Below, one piece after another: positions 16,848 through 25,051 of a stretch of 34,847 bases of DNA; position 1 is the stretch's first letter; the number at the start of each line of letters is the position of its first letter. Under the pieces are notes generated by a model that saw nothing but the letters and a program-made list of their open reading frames with translations, had not been told where the DNA came from and ran no database searches. The position numbers and the translations under genes are program-made. The DNA comes from CAYWHE01 sp964458125 (lineage in GTDB: Bacteria; Bacteroidota; Bacteroidia; AKYH767-A; OLB10): NCBI GenBank assembly GCA_964458125.1, contig CAYWHE010000011.1, positions 1 through 34,847 of the forward strand, in the 5' to 3' direction.

Positions 16848-17656
16848 TGATAACCATCAACTCCCGGACCAGGATTGCCGCCCTGCTGAAGGCCCATCCC
16901 GGTTCTCTTGAAGCCATCATCAGCCTGTCGCCGGCGTTCGAAAAGCTGCGAAACCCCGTCCTGCGCAGGCTGATGGCCGGCCGCGCAACCATTGGAATGG
17001 CCAGTAAAATAGGCGGGTGTACGGTGCAGGCTTTTTTTGATCAACTCAGGCCTTTGGGTTTTACCGTGGCAGAAGATCAACAGCCTGATATCCAGGAACA
17101 GCAGCAGGAGGCGCCGGAGGTTATCCGCAACCTGCCGCCGGGGATGATGACAGAACTGGACGTCCGGCCCGTCATCGCAGCGGGAAAGGACCCCCTGGAC
17201 CTCATCCTGGAAAAAGTGAAGCCGTTAAAACCGGGGCAGGCGCTGAAACTTATCAACAGCTTTGAACCGGCACCGTTGATCAGGCTGCTCGAAAGACAGG
17301 GCTTTAAAGCGTATATAGATACCGTTAGTTACCAGCTGGTCATCACCTATTTCCTGCTGCAGTCCGGGCATGATGTTGCAGAACCGGACACCACGAAGGC
17401 GGAAGAAGGGTGGGATGAACGCCTGCAGGAATACAGCGGACGCCTTGAAACCATCGATGTGCGGCAGATGGAAATGCCCCAACCCATGTTCCTCATCCTG
17501 GATGCGCTGGATAAACTTCCGGAGGATCACGCCCTGTTTGTTTATCACAAACGCATCCCGGTTTTTTTGCTACCCGAACTGGCCACACGGAAATTCGACT
17601 TCCGGATCAAGACCATAAAGGACGATGAAGTCCATTTGCTGATCTATAAATCCTGA
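16847..17656 (+). CDS. DUF1858-DUF2249-DUF2249 protein
   Basis: A 269-residue cytoplasmic protein. Residues 1-72 form a DUF1858-like helical domain (SRTRIAALLKAHPGSLEAI, and the GGCTVQAFFDQL segment with a cysteine). Two DUF2249 copies follow: about 103-160 (TELDVRPVIAAGKDPLDLIL) and about 200-269 (ETIDVRQMEMPQPMFLI). DUF2249 is a small TusA-like fold often attached to RIC and other NO-response proteins; it also occurs at the N-terminus of the ric product here, so the cluster carries three copies. Its job is unknown; a sulfur or electron relay is only a guess. The start overlaps the lipoprotein stop by one base, and the next gene begins 1 base after its stop. Confidence 0.85.
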   Translation: MITINSRTRIAALLKAHPGSLEAIISLSPAFEKLRNPVLRRLMAGRATIGMASKIGGCTVQAFFDQLRPLGFTVAEDQQPDIQEQQQEAPEVIRNLPPGMMTELDVRPVIAAGKDPLDLILEKVKPLKPGQALKLINSFEPAPLIRLLERQGFKAYIDTVSYQLVITYFLLQSGHDVAEPDTTKAEEGWDERLQEYSGRLETIDVRQMEMPQPMFLILDALDKLPEDHALFVYHKRIPVFLLPELATRKFDFRIKTIKDDEVHLLIYKS

Positions 17657-17657
17657 T

Positions 17658-18950
17658 ATGTTTTTCACCGGTAATAACCAGTCTGCCGTTAAAACCACTC
17701 CGCCGGCAGTGGTGCTGCCCTTTTACGGGTATGCCGCCCTGTCCTTCCTGCTGGCGGCAGCGCTTTTATTTCTGTCGGCTCCGGCCTTCATCAACCAGTA
17801 CTTTCATCCTCACCTGCTGGCCATAGCTCATTTGATGGCCCTGGGCTGGGGAACCATGATTATACTGGGCGCCAGTCACCAGCTCGTCCCGGTGATCGTG
17901 GAGGGCAGGTTATACAGCCTTACGCTGGCCCATGCTTCCTTCTTTCTGGCCGCAGCCGGGATACCCCTGCTGGTATATGGCTTCTATGTATTCAACATGG
18001 GATGGCCCGCCAAATGGGGAGGACGCCTGGTGCTGCTGGCTTTGCTGGCTTACCTCGTTAACCTGGGCATCAGCATGTCGAAGGGAAAAAGCGAAAATGT
18101 GCATGCCCTGTTTGTGTTTACGGCCACCCTTTGGTTATTCCTGACGGCCCTGCTGGGTCTGGTCCTGGTGTATAATTTCACGTATCCGTTGATGCCGCAT
18201 GATTCCGTTCACTACCTGGCCCTGCATATGCATGCGGGCGTCATCGGATGGTTCCTGCTGCTTGTGATGGGCGTGGGTTCCCGGCTCATTCCCATGTTCC
18301 TGATTTCGAAATATAAAAATGATCAGCTGCTGAAGGTGATTTATTACCTGGTCAATTCCGCATTGCTGGGATTCATCGTCATTTATCTCTATACCCGGGC
18401 CAGCGAATTGTTTTTTCTGCCCCTACTGCCCCTGCTCCTGGCCATCACCCTTTTTATTTATTATTGTTACCGGGCCTATGAAAACAGGCTCCGACGACAG
18501 GTTGACGGTCAGTTGAAAATCTCCCTGCTTTCCGTGGGCATGCTGGTGATTCCGCTTATATTTTTATTCATCATCATAACTTCCCTGCTCGTATCGGACC
18601 GGGAACAAACGGCACTGGTGCTGGCTTATGGATTCCTGATCTTTTTCGGCTGGATCACGGCCATCATTTTGGGAATGACCTTTAAGACCCTGCCATTCAT
18701 GGTCTGGAACAGGGTTTATCATCAGCGGGCTATACTGGCACAGGCTCCCAACCCGAAGGACCTGTTTCACCACAACGTCTTTAAAATGATGAGCGCCGCC
18801 TACCTGGCCGGCGTCTTATTTTTCACCTGCGGCATCCTGCTGAAGGAAATCAGCCTGTTGCGTGGCGGAGCCATCCTGCTCCTGGTAACAGCAGGCTTAT
18901 ACAACGGCAATGTTTTTAAAATGCTCATGCATAAACCCGAACACGAATGA
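17658..18950 (+). CDS. Heme-copper-oxidase subunit I-like polytopic membrane protein
   Basis: A 430-residue protein with about 12 predicted TM helices. Conserved histidines sit where heme-copper oxidases and NO reductases carry theirs: HPHLLAIAHLMALGWGTM (His50-58), GASHQLVPVI (His74), ENVHALFVF (His149) and HYLALHMHAGVIGWFLLL (His185-192). Its motif spacing is like CcoN/NorB-related proteins of the NnrS/HCO type that occur in NO-response clusters. It may be an NO-reducing or heme-binding protein, but the HH pair typical of a full Cu(B) site is not obvious, so catalysis is unproven. It sits in a run of tightly packed genes and overlaps the next by four bases (ATGA). Confidence 0.75.
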   Translation: MFFTGNNQSAVKTTPPAVVLPFYGYAALSFLLAAALLFLSAPAFINQYFHPHLLAIAHLMALGWGTMIILGASHQLVPVIVEGRLYSLTLAHASFFLAAAGIPLLVYGFYVFNMGWPAKWGGRLVLLALLAYLVNLGISMSKGKSENVHALFVFTATLWLFLTALLGLVLVYNFTYPLMPHDSVHYLALHMHAGVIGWFLLLVMGVGSRLIPMFLISKYKNDQLLKVIYYLVNSALLGFIVIYLYTRASELFFLPLLPLLLAITLFIYYCYRAYENRLRRQVDGQLKISLLSVGMLVIPLIFLFIIITSLLVSDREQTALVLAYGFLIFFGWITAIILGMTFKTLPFMVWNRVYHQRAILAQAPNPKDLFHHNVFKMMSAAYLAGVLFFTCGILLKEISLLRGGAILLLVTAGLYNGNVFKMLMHKPEHE

Positions 18951-19270
18951 GTGTAATAACCAACAACAAGGACCAGTGCGCCGCGGCCCTCGATGCACTC
19001 CGGCAGGTGGTCGACCCGGAAATAGGACTGAACGTGGTGGACCTGGGATTGATTTACCGGATCGATCTGGATGAGAGAGGCCAGAGCGTTCATTGTACAA
19101 TGACCCTGACCACATCATTCTGTCCCATGGGGGAAGCCATCAGCAACGGGGTGGAAGTAGCCCTGCAGCGGGCGTTTCCCGGCTATGCCATACAGCTTGA
19201 ACTGACCTTTGATCCGCCCTGGTCGCAGGAGCTGATTTCGAAAGAAGGACTGAATTTTTTAAAACAATAA
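18947..19270 (+). CDS. DUF59 (MIP18/PaaD-SufT-like) Fe-S assembly protein
   Basis: A 107-residue cytoplasmic protein. The family motif DPEIGLNVVDLGLIY (23-37) and the reactive cysteine in TTSFCPMG (Cys59) are present, with FDPPW near the C-terminus. Relatives (SufT, PaaD, MIP18) help insert Fe-S clusters into client proteins. Beside RIC this fits rebuilding of clusters after NO damage. It overlaps the upstream membrane protein gene by four bases and lies 3 bases before the Rrf2 regulator. Confidence 0.9.
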   Translation: MSVITNNKDQCAAALDALRQVVDPEIGLNVVDLGLIYRIDLDERGQSVHCTMTLTTSFCPMGEAISNGVEVALQRAFPGYAIQLELTFDPPWSQELISKEGLNFLKQ

Positions 19271-19273
19271 ACC

Positions 19274-19705
19274 ATGCTGAGCCTCACCTGTAAAGCGGCC
19301 ATCAAGGCCGTCATCTTTCTGGGTTCCCGGTTTGAACTGGGAGAGAAAAGCGGCATCCGGCAGATTGCCTCTTTCATCAACGAAAACGAGCATACCGTTG
19401 GCAAGCTCCTGCAGCGCCTGGTTAAAGAAGGGGTAATCAGGAGCGCCAAGGGGCCTAACGGGGGGTTCTTTATCACCGCCCGCCAGCAAAGGCAGCCCAT
19501 CCTGGCGGTTGTGGAGGCCATTGACGGAAAAGATGTTTTCAACCAATGCGGTCTCGGACTAAGCAAATGCAGTTCCACGCATCCCTGTCCGATCCACGAT
19601 GATTTTAAAACGGTGCGGGATCTTTTTAAAAAACTCTGTGAGGAAAAAAAAGTATGCGACCTTTATGAGCCGGTCAACAACGGACTGGCGTATCTGACGG
19701 GGTGA
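19274..19705 (+). CDS. Rrf2-family transcriptional regulator, likely Fe-S (NsrR/IscR-like)
   Basis: A 143-residue winged-helix protein. The DNA-binding half contains IRQIASFINENEHTVGKLL and GPNGGFFI (the wing with its conserved Gly-Gly). Three cysteines at 92, 99 and 105 (C-X6-C-X5-C) match the cluster-binding loop of NsrR/IscR-type members. It is the last gene of the tightly packed run 16383-19705. Given its neighbours it probably senses NO or cluster status and controls this cluster (inference), perhaps through the dyad at 14638-14663. A small hairpin follows its stop codon. Confidence 0.92.
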   Translation: MLSLTCKAAIKAVIFLGSRFELGEKSGIRQIASFINENEHTVGKLLQRLVKEGVIRSAKGPNGGFFITARQQRQPILAVVEAIDGKDVFNQCGLGLSKCSSTHPCPIHDDFKTVRDLFKKLCEEKKVCDLYEPVNNGLAYLTG

Positions 19706-19725
19706 GGGTTCATTCGGCACCCTCA
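19703..19725 (+). terminator. Candidate terminator after the Rrf2 gene
   Basis: TGAGGGT (19703-19709, including the stop codon) pairs with ACCCTCA (19719-19725) around a 9-base loop, followed by ATTTAT. The seven-base stem and poor T run make it a weak terminator. Confidence 0.4.
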
Positions 19726-19978
19726 ATTTATCGTAGTTTTCAACAACAAGCGTAAAACCTTTATCCCGGTGACGAAAGAAACCCTTGTTTTCCATCAAGT
19801 GCTGGTTGGAGCGGAGGATACTTTCCGGACTTTCGCCCCTTTCTATACCAGGGTTTAACCCATAGTCATTGAAAGCCTCAATAGCGACAAAGAGATAAAC
19901 CGTTCCTCCTTTATCGGCACCGGAATGAAAAAAAGCCATATAATCTCCGGATCTGAAGGCCTCCTTGTAAAGGCCAGC
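19709..19978 (-). pseudogene. Fragment of an unrecognised protein gene
   Basis: The minus-strand frame reads as well-behaved protein from 19978 to about 19709: AGLYKEAFRSGDYMAFF, then GTVYLFVAIEAFNDYGL, then GFTLVVENYDKLRVPNE. An in-frame TAG sits directly before AGLYKE, so the protein-like sequence has no start codon except an internal ATG at 19939. At the other end the frame runs 147 bases into the Rrf2 gene on the opposite strand, where it is a shadow. The simplest reading is a gene that has lost its 5' part and possibly its true stop. Alternatively it is a short real gene from 19939. I do not recognise the family. Confidence 0.4.
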
Positions 19979-20171
19979 CTAATTGAATAAAAATGAAAAA
20001 ATCGAAATGAAATTCTCATAATTGGCGATCAGACGTTGCAGTTTTGGCAATCTTCGGTGAGATGTGGATGCAGAAAACAGATATTATTGACATCCGGGGC
20101 GAAGAGCAAATCCAAAACCAGACAAAGACATTCTGAATTAATCAAACCGCAGGAAATGGACCAGGCAAAAC

Positions 20172-20864
20172 CTACAACCGTTCAATAACACCCCGGTATT
20201 CCCGGCCAATGGGAAACGATGTTCCGTTCACCTCAACCATTTCTGCTGTGTACGATTCAATCCTTCCAATTGAAACGATAAACGACCGGTGAATGCGTAT
20301 GAAGAGATTTGAAGGCAAAAGACTTTCCATCTCATGGGTACTCATTTTTGAAATATATTCCGTTTTTGCTGTAACGATTTTGATATACTCCCGCTGACTT
20401 TCTATATAAACAATATCTGCGAACCGTATTTTAACCTTCTTTTTTTGAACATTCAGAAAAATATAATCTTTCCTTTCCGTATCCTCAGTTTTTTTATTGA
20501 TTTCGCTTGGTATGGTTTTCACTTTATTGACTGCCACCAAAAATCGTTCAAACGCAATTGGTTTCAAAAGGTAATCTGTTACATTCAAATCAAACCCCTC
20601 CACAGCATATTGATGATAAGCCGTTGTAATAATCACTGCAGGCGGATCTGTCAGCGTTTTCAAAAAAGCCATTCCCTTTAATTTTGGCAGGTGAATATCC
20701 AGAAAAATAAGTTCGGTGGAATGATGCCGCAGGTATTCAATAGCCAGAAGGGCATTTTTAAATGAGCCCTGTAATTCCAGAAACGGAACCTGTAAAATAT
20801 AATCCGATAAAATTTTTACTGCCAGCGGCTCATCCTCTATTACAATACATTTTATTTTAGACAT
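20172..20864 (-). CDS. LytTR-family response regulator
   Basis: A 230-residue regulator from the ATG at 20864. Receiver domain (about 4-115): acidic pocket VIEDEP, phospho-acceptor Asp56 in LIFLDIHLPK, then ITTAY and the LLKPI lysine. LytTR DNA-binding domain (about 132-230): DIVYIESQREYIKI, IHRSFIVSIGRIE, NGTSFPIGREYRG. It is the partner of the kinase encoded just upstream, whose gene it overlaps by eight bases. LytTR proteins bind direct repeats two helical turns apart; a set of GTTGAC repeats lies upstream of the kinase gene. The target process is unknown. Confidence 0.95.
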   Translation of the reverse strand: MSKIKCIVIEDEPLAVKILSDYILQVPFLELQGSFKNALLAIEYLRHHSTELIFLDIHLPKLKGMAFLKTLTDPPAVIITTAYHQYAVEGFDLNVTDYLLKPIAFERFLVAVNKVKTIPSEINKKTEDTERKDYIFLNVQKKKVKIRFADIVYIESQREYIKIVTAKTEYISKMSTHEMESLLPSNLFIRIHRSFIVSIGRIESYTAEMVEVNGTSFPIGREYRGVIERL

Positions 20865-21936
20865 GGCTTGCAAGATTAATTTTTAAAACGGCTGTAAACA
20901 TACTTTCATCCTGGTGAACAGTTAAACTGTAATCAGTATAAAGTAATTCCAGCTGCCGCCTGAGGTTGGAAAGACCAATATTTTCCTTCACATTCTTTTC
21001 TCCCGGAAGCGTTTCAGCGGAATTTTTTACAGCAAACAATAACTGCTGTTTCAATACCGAGAGATGAATATCAACAAACGGTTTATTACTGGTTTCAGCA
21101 ACACCATGCTTAAACGCATTTTCAACCAGCGGCATCAGCAACAGTGGAGTCAGGGGTTGTTTTGCATCTTCAATTTCGCATATAAAATTTACCCGCAGTG
21201 AATCATCATATCGCATTTTCTCAAGTTCAATATAGTTGCCGATTATTTCCTGTTCCTGACCTATACTGATGAATTCCCCGCTTGTTTCGTAGAGCATGAA
21301 GCGCAATATTTTAGAAAGGCGTAAAATTGATTCCGGCGCAAGATCTGACTTGTCTCTTGCCAGGGAATAAATATTATTTAATGTATTGAATAAAAAATGA
21401 GGGTTTGTTTGTGATTTGAGATAGTTCAATTCTGCTTCCTGTTTTTCAAGACGCAACTGCCGCGTTGCAGTCATTAATTTCCTGTAGTCATAAACATGCT
21501 TTATAATCCCAAAAAAGAAAAGAGAGGTAATGCCGCCCTGGGCCTGATACAGGACTTCATCCACCAAATAATAATAAACACCAGCGGGACTTAAGGAGGC
21601 TTGTCTTAAGGAAGTATAAATATGCAACCGGATGCCCAGGGATTTCCATACATACAATCCCAGGGAAAGCAAAATAAATTGTATACCTATAAGAAGAATT
21701 CCAATCAGGATATTAAATAGAATATTTACTCTTTTCTTTAATATAAAGGGGAGACCGTACTCGAAGAATATATAGTTGGCGGCAACAATATAAAATACGC
21801 GCCAGATTTCATTATATGATTGGGGTAAAAAAGTTTCCGGATTATTGAGTGAAGCGCTGAAAATCCAAAGCAGCAACCAGGCGGCTCCTGCCCATAAATG
21901 GATTTGTAATCCCTTTAGTTTAATAGGTGTTTTCAT
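20857..21936 (-). CDS. LytS-type sensor histidine kinase
   Basis: A 359-residue kinase from the ATG at 21936; the open frame extends 41 codons but the promoter box lies within that part. Four hydrophobic helices in the first ~150 residues form the membrane sensor (WLLLWIFSA, NILIGILLIGIQFILLSLGL and others). The His_kinase domain has LKSQTNPHFLFNTLNNIYSL with His180, followed by an ATPase domain (LLMPLVENAFKHGV, ENIGLSNLRRQLELLY). This is the standard Bacteroidota partner of LytTR regulators. Its gene overlaps the regulator gene by eight bases, so both are made from one transcript. Confidence 0.94.
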   Translation of the reverse strand: MKTPIKLKGLQIHLWAGAAWLLLWIFSASLNNPETFLPQSYNEIWRVFYIVAANYIFFEYGLPFILKKRVNILFNILIGILLIGIQFILLSLGLYVWKSLGIRLHIYTSLRQASLSPAGVYYYLVDEVLYQAQGGITSLFFFGIIKHVYDYRKLMTATRQLRLEKQEAELNYLKSQTNPHFLFNTLNNIYSLARDKSDLAPESILRLSKILRFMLYETSGEFISIGQEQEIIGNYIELEKMRYDDSLRVNFICEIEDAKQPLTPLLLMPLVENAFKHGVAETSNKPFVDIHLSVLKQQLLFAVKNSAETLPGEKNVKENIGLSNLRRQLELLYTDYSLTVHQDESMFTAVLKINLASHV

Positions 21937-21962
21937 CCTGCCATTTGCATGGTAAAGGTAAA

Positions 21963-21970
21963 CAAATGTA
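21963..21970 (-). promoter_or_regulatory. -7 promoter box of the LytS/LytTR operon
   Basis: TACATTTG on the minus strand fits TAnnTTTG exactly, 26 bases before the ATG at 21936. No TTG is found at the normal -33 spacing; instead the GTTGAC repeats begin 13 bases upstream, which suits an activator-dependent promoter. Confidence 0.5.
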
Positions 21971-21983
21971 CTTACCCATATCC

Positions 21984-22038
21984 GTTGACGACCCCCCTGA
22001 CGGCGTTGTTCGTTGACCATAATCCGCTGTATGTTGAC
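21984..22038. promoter_or_regulatory. Three GTTGAC direct repeats between divergent genes
   Basis: GTTGAC occurs at 21984-21989, 22012-22017 and 22033-22038, with a fourth at 22118-22123 inside the divergent gene. The second and third are 21 bases apart start to start, the spacing used by LytTR dimers, and GTT is the core of the LytTR site. They lie just upstream of the -7 box of the LytS/LytTR operon, so feedback control by the regulator is plausible (inference). Confidence 0.45.
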
Positions 22039-22112
22039 ATCGTCAGCAGCGCCTCTCATGAATGTGTTATAATTGCGGTCTGAAACCAGGCATTCATTTA
22101 AAAGTTAAGATC

Positions 22113-22571
22113 ATGAAGTTGACAAACGCTGCGATTGCACAACCATCAAGGTTCAGCATGAACTGCATTTTAAAGAGGGATTACGAAAACCATGAGGGTG
22201 CCCGCAGAATTAATATTTACCTGCTGAGTTTGTTTTTCGGCCTCCTGTTTGTTTTTGTTGCTGCGGATTCTTGGAGAATTATTTTGACGCATGAGGGGCC
22301 ATGTGATCCGGCAGAAGCCTTTGCCGGATGCGTTGGGGATGCTTACTCAACCCTTGCGGTTTCAGGTGTTTACCATACGCTACGCATGTTGCCCAGTATG
22401 ATTTTTTACACAGGACTTTGGCTGCTGGTTGTGGCCTGTCTTTTATGGTCAGATGGCACTCCCGAAGGTTCACCGGCGTATGAAATGACCCGTACCTTCC
22501 CGGGTATTATTATACCGGTAATTTTCATGCCCTGGAAATATGTATTTAAGAATTACATATTGGCGGACTGA
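22113..22571 (+). CDS. Small membrane protein, unknown function
   Basis: A 152-residue product from the ATG at 22113; a longer version would begin at 22062 and a shorter one at 22158. Two or three TM helices are visible (INIYLLSLFFGLLFVFVA, MIFYTGLWLLVVACLLW, GIIIPVIFMPWKYVF), with a Cys pair in the loop after the first helix (GPCDPAEAFAGC). I do not recognise the family. It is divergent from the LytS/LytTR operon and shares its control region, so it is a candidate target of that system. Confidence 0.65.
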   Translation: MKLTNAAIAQPSRFSMNCILKRDYENHEGARRINIYLLSLFFGLLFVFVAADSWRIILTHEGPCDPAEAFAGCVGDAYSTLAVSGVYHTLRMLPSMIFYTGLWLLVVACLLWSDGTPEGSPAYEMTRTFPGIIIPVIFMPWKYVFKNYILAD

Positions 22572-22629
22572 AAAAAACAATGATTTCGAAAATAACATTT
22601 AACAAAAAACTTTAATGATATAAAATAGT

Positions 22630-24288
22630 ATGAATTCAATTAAACAAACGCTGTTTCTCTACTTCCTGCTTTTCATAAATCATGCTTTCGCCCAACAACA
22701 GGACGACAGGCAACTGACCTCGTATTTCGATACCATTCTTTCGGAGCAGTTTAAAACCAATGAAACTGGCGCAGCCGCATTGGTTGCCCGTAATGGCCGG
22801 ATTATCTATAAAAAGGCTTTTGGAATGGCAGATCTGGAATTAAATGTACCTATGCAGGCCGATCATGTTTTCAGGATTGGTTCTATCACCAAACAATTTA
22901 CGGCTGTTGCAATTTTGCAATTGATGGAACAGGGAAAGCTAAATCTGGAAGATGAGATCACCAGGTTTATTCCTGATTACCCGGTACAGGGAAATAAAAT
23001 TACCATTGAGCATCTGCTCACCCATACCTCCGGTATTGCCAATTATTCTGGTATGACAGATACTTCAAAAGCTGAGTCAAAAGATGTCACGCCGGTCGAA
23101 ATGATTGATTTTTTCAAGAACCTGCCGATGCGTTTTGCCCCTGGTACAAAATGGGAATACAGTAATTCCAACTATTTTTTACTGGGCTATATCATTGAAA
23201 GGGTCACAGGCAAATCCTATGCAGAGTACCTGGAAGAAAACTTCTTCAAGCCACTTGACATGAACCATTCACTTTATGCTGATGATACCAGAATCATTAC
23301 AAACAGGGCGGGTGCTTATACCATGGGTAATAATGGCTATGAAAATTCCCAACCTTTGAACATAACCCATGTTTTCTCCGCCGGGGCCATACAATCCACC
23401 GTGGAAGATTTATTCAAATGGCACCAGGCCGTTCATTCCTGTAAACTGGTAAAAAAGGAAACCCTTGCCAAAGCCGTTACTAAATATAAACTGAAAGATG
23501 GAAAGGAAGCGGCTTACGGCTATGGCTGGCGTCTGGGTTTCGTTTATGATAGTCCCTCCATTTGGCATGGCGGACAAATAAATGGTTTTAAAACCATGGA
23601 ACTTTATTTGCCCAGGGAAGACGTTTTTGCCGTTGTTTTTTCCAATTGCGATTGCAATTCACCGGTGGAAATTACTTCAAGGCTGGCCGCCCTTACTGCT
23701 GGAAAGCCCTACGAATACAAGGAAATACCTGTAGAAGATGAAATTTTACAGGGATATATCGGTGTTTATGAAAATCAAAAGGGCCTGCAACGAATCATTA
23801 CGGTGTCGGAAAACAAATTGTTTTCTCAACCTGGCAGAGGTCCAAAGTCGAATCTGAAAGCCTATCAGCGGGATAAATTTTTCCTGGCTGCAGATGCCAT
23901 GCAGACAATAGAATTTTCAAAAAATGCAGCGGGCAAAATTGAAAAATTTACAGCCCGGAAACTGACAGGAAACGAAATCTGGAGCAAAACAGACAAGCCC
24001 ATACCGGATACAAACGGAATAAAGATAGATGAATGGGTATTGGAAACCTATGCAGGTAAATATGAAGTTACCCCTGATTTTACTTTTACGGTGACCAGGG
24101 AACAGGACAGACTTTTCTTACAAGCTCCGGGCCAGGAGAAACTGGAAATGTTTGGAGAAATGGAAACTAAATTCTTTTTGAAGGTTAATGATGCTCAATT
24201 CGAATTTGTCAAAGACGATTCGGGAAAAGTGACGAAGGCAATCATGAATCAAGGGGGAAGGCAGGCAGAAGCAAAAAAAATGAAGTAG
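22630..24288 (+). CDS. Serine hydrolase of the beta-lactamase/class C (PF00144) family
   Basis: A 552-residue secreted protein with signal peptide 1-22 (cut after AFAQ). The catalytic motifs of the penicillin-binding/esterase-type serine hydrolases are intact: SITK (Ser85, Lys88), YSN (177-179) and HGG (313-315). Residues ~370-550 form a C-terminal extension of beta-rich repeats (LQGYIGVYENQ; LETYAGKYEVT), resembling the DUF3471-type tails common to these proteins. Likely a periplasmic esterase or peptidase; true beta-lactamase activity is not implied. It follows the small membrane protein gene by 58 bases. Confidence 0.92.
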   Translation: MNSIKQTLFLYFLLFINHAFAQQQDDRQLTSYFDTILSEQFKTNETGAAALVARNGRIIYKKAFGMADLELNVPMQADHVFRIGSITKQFTAVAILQLMEQGKLNLEDEITRFIPDYPVQGNKITIEHLLTHTSGIANYSGMTDTSKAESKDVTPVEMIDFFKNLPMRFAPGTKWEYSNSNYFLLGYIIERVTGKSYAEYLEENFFKPLDMNHSLYADDTRIITNRAGAYTMGNNGYENSQPLNITHVFSAGAIQSTVEDLFKWHQAVHSCKLVKKETLAKAVTKYKLKDGKEAAYGYGWRLGFVYDSPSIWHGGQINGFKTMELYLPREDVFAVVFSNCDCNSPVEITSRLAALTAGKPYEYKEIPVEDEILQGYIGVYENQKGLQRIITVSENKLFSQPGRGPKSNLKAYQRDKFFLAADAMQTIEFSKNAAGKIEKFTARKLTGNEIWSKTDKPIPDTNGIKIDEWVLETYAGKYEVTPDFTFTVTREQDRLFLQAPGQEKLEMFGEMETKFFLKVNDAQFEFVKDDSGKVTKAIMNQGGRQAEAKKMK

Positions 24289-24486
24289 AATCACCATATG
24301 GAAATTAACGGTAAACGGCAGGATACCCAATTGTGGCAGACTAACAAAAATTGAACTGCGAAAAAGCAGGATGCTGCATAAGCAGGGAAAAGGTAGATTT
24401 TAATAATCCTGATAGCTGCGACATCATTTTGCTTTGGTTTCACATTTAAGATAATACGAACATCACAAGATAAATACATATTAAAA

Positions 24487-24864
24487 ATGAACAAAGTAAC
24501 AGGTATTGGCGGCATTTTTTTCAAATGCAAGGACCCTCATAAAATGAAGGCCTGGTATCACAAAAATCTTGGTTTAAACACAAACCCTTACGGAGCAACT
24601 TTTGAGTGGTATCAACGTGCAGACAGCACAACGAAATCAACAACGCAATGGACTCCGTTTGCCGAAACGACAAAATACTTTGAACCTTCAACCAAGGACT
24701 TTATGATTAATTACAGGGTTGAAAACCTGCTGGCACTTGTCGAGGAATTAAAGGGGAACGGCGTAACTATTGTGGACGATGTGGAAAATTACGACTACGG
24801 TAAATTCGTTCATATCCTTGACGAAGAAGGAAACAAAATTCAACTATGGGAACCCATTGAATAG
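24487..24864 (+). CDS. VOC-superfamily (glyoxalase/bleomycin-resistance-like) protein
   Basis: A 125-residue cytoplasmic protein with the paired beta-alpha-beta-beta-beta modules of the VOC fold: GIGGIFFKCKDPHKMKAWY at the start, MINYRVENLLALVEEL in the middle, and FVHILDEEGNKIQLWEP at the end, where the Glu of QLWEP is the usual metal ligand position. VOC proteins range from glyoxalases to antibiotic-binding proteins, so no substrate can be given. It stands alone, 198 bases after the hydrolase gene. Confidence 0.9.
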   Translation: MNKVTGIGGIFFKCKDPHKMKAWYHKNLGLNTNPYGATFEWYQRADSTTKSTTQWTPFAETTKYFEPSTKDFMINYRVENLLALVEELKGNGVTIVDDVENYDYGKFVHILDEEGNKIQLWEPIE

Positions 24865-25051
24865 GTTCGACAACATGGTGATGGAGAAACCACCAGATGA
24901 ACCAAAAGCCAGGAGCAGAAGTTCGGTTGAACATTGGCGCTAAATAACCGCCAATACGTCAAACCGAAAGAGGAAAAGGCGGCCTCAACGGATGAGCAAT
25001 AAAGTATGAAAGCCTATCACTTCGTAACAATCGGGTTTAAACATAACTAAC

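Noticed and set aside
16396..16992. 198-codon minus-strand frame across the lipoprotein and the DUF1858 gene start
   Set aside because: Antisense to two coupled genes with clear signals; translation is Arg/Pro-rich and shadow-like.
20030..20165. Cys-containing minus-strand frame ending HPHLTEDCQNCNV just after the LytTR gene
   Set aside because: About 50 codons, no start codon of good quality and no upstream signal; cannot be told from chance.
24933..24955. ATTGGCG-N9-CGCCAAT hairpin, considered as an integron attC-like site or terminator
   Set aside because: The arms lack the attC core sequences, no integrase gene is present and no T run follows; a simple 7-base dyad is not enough.
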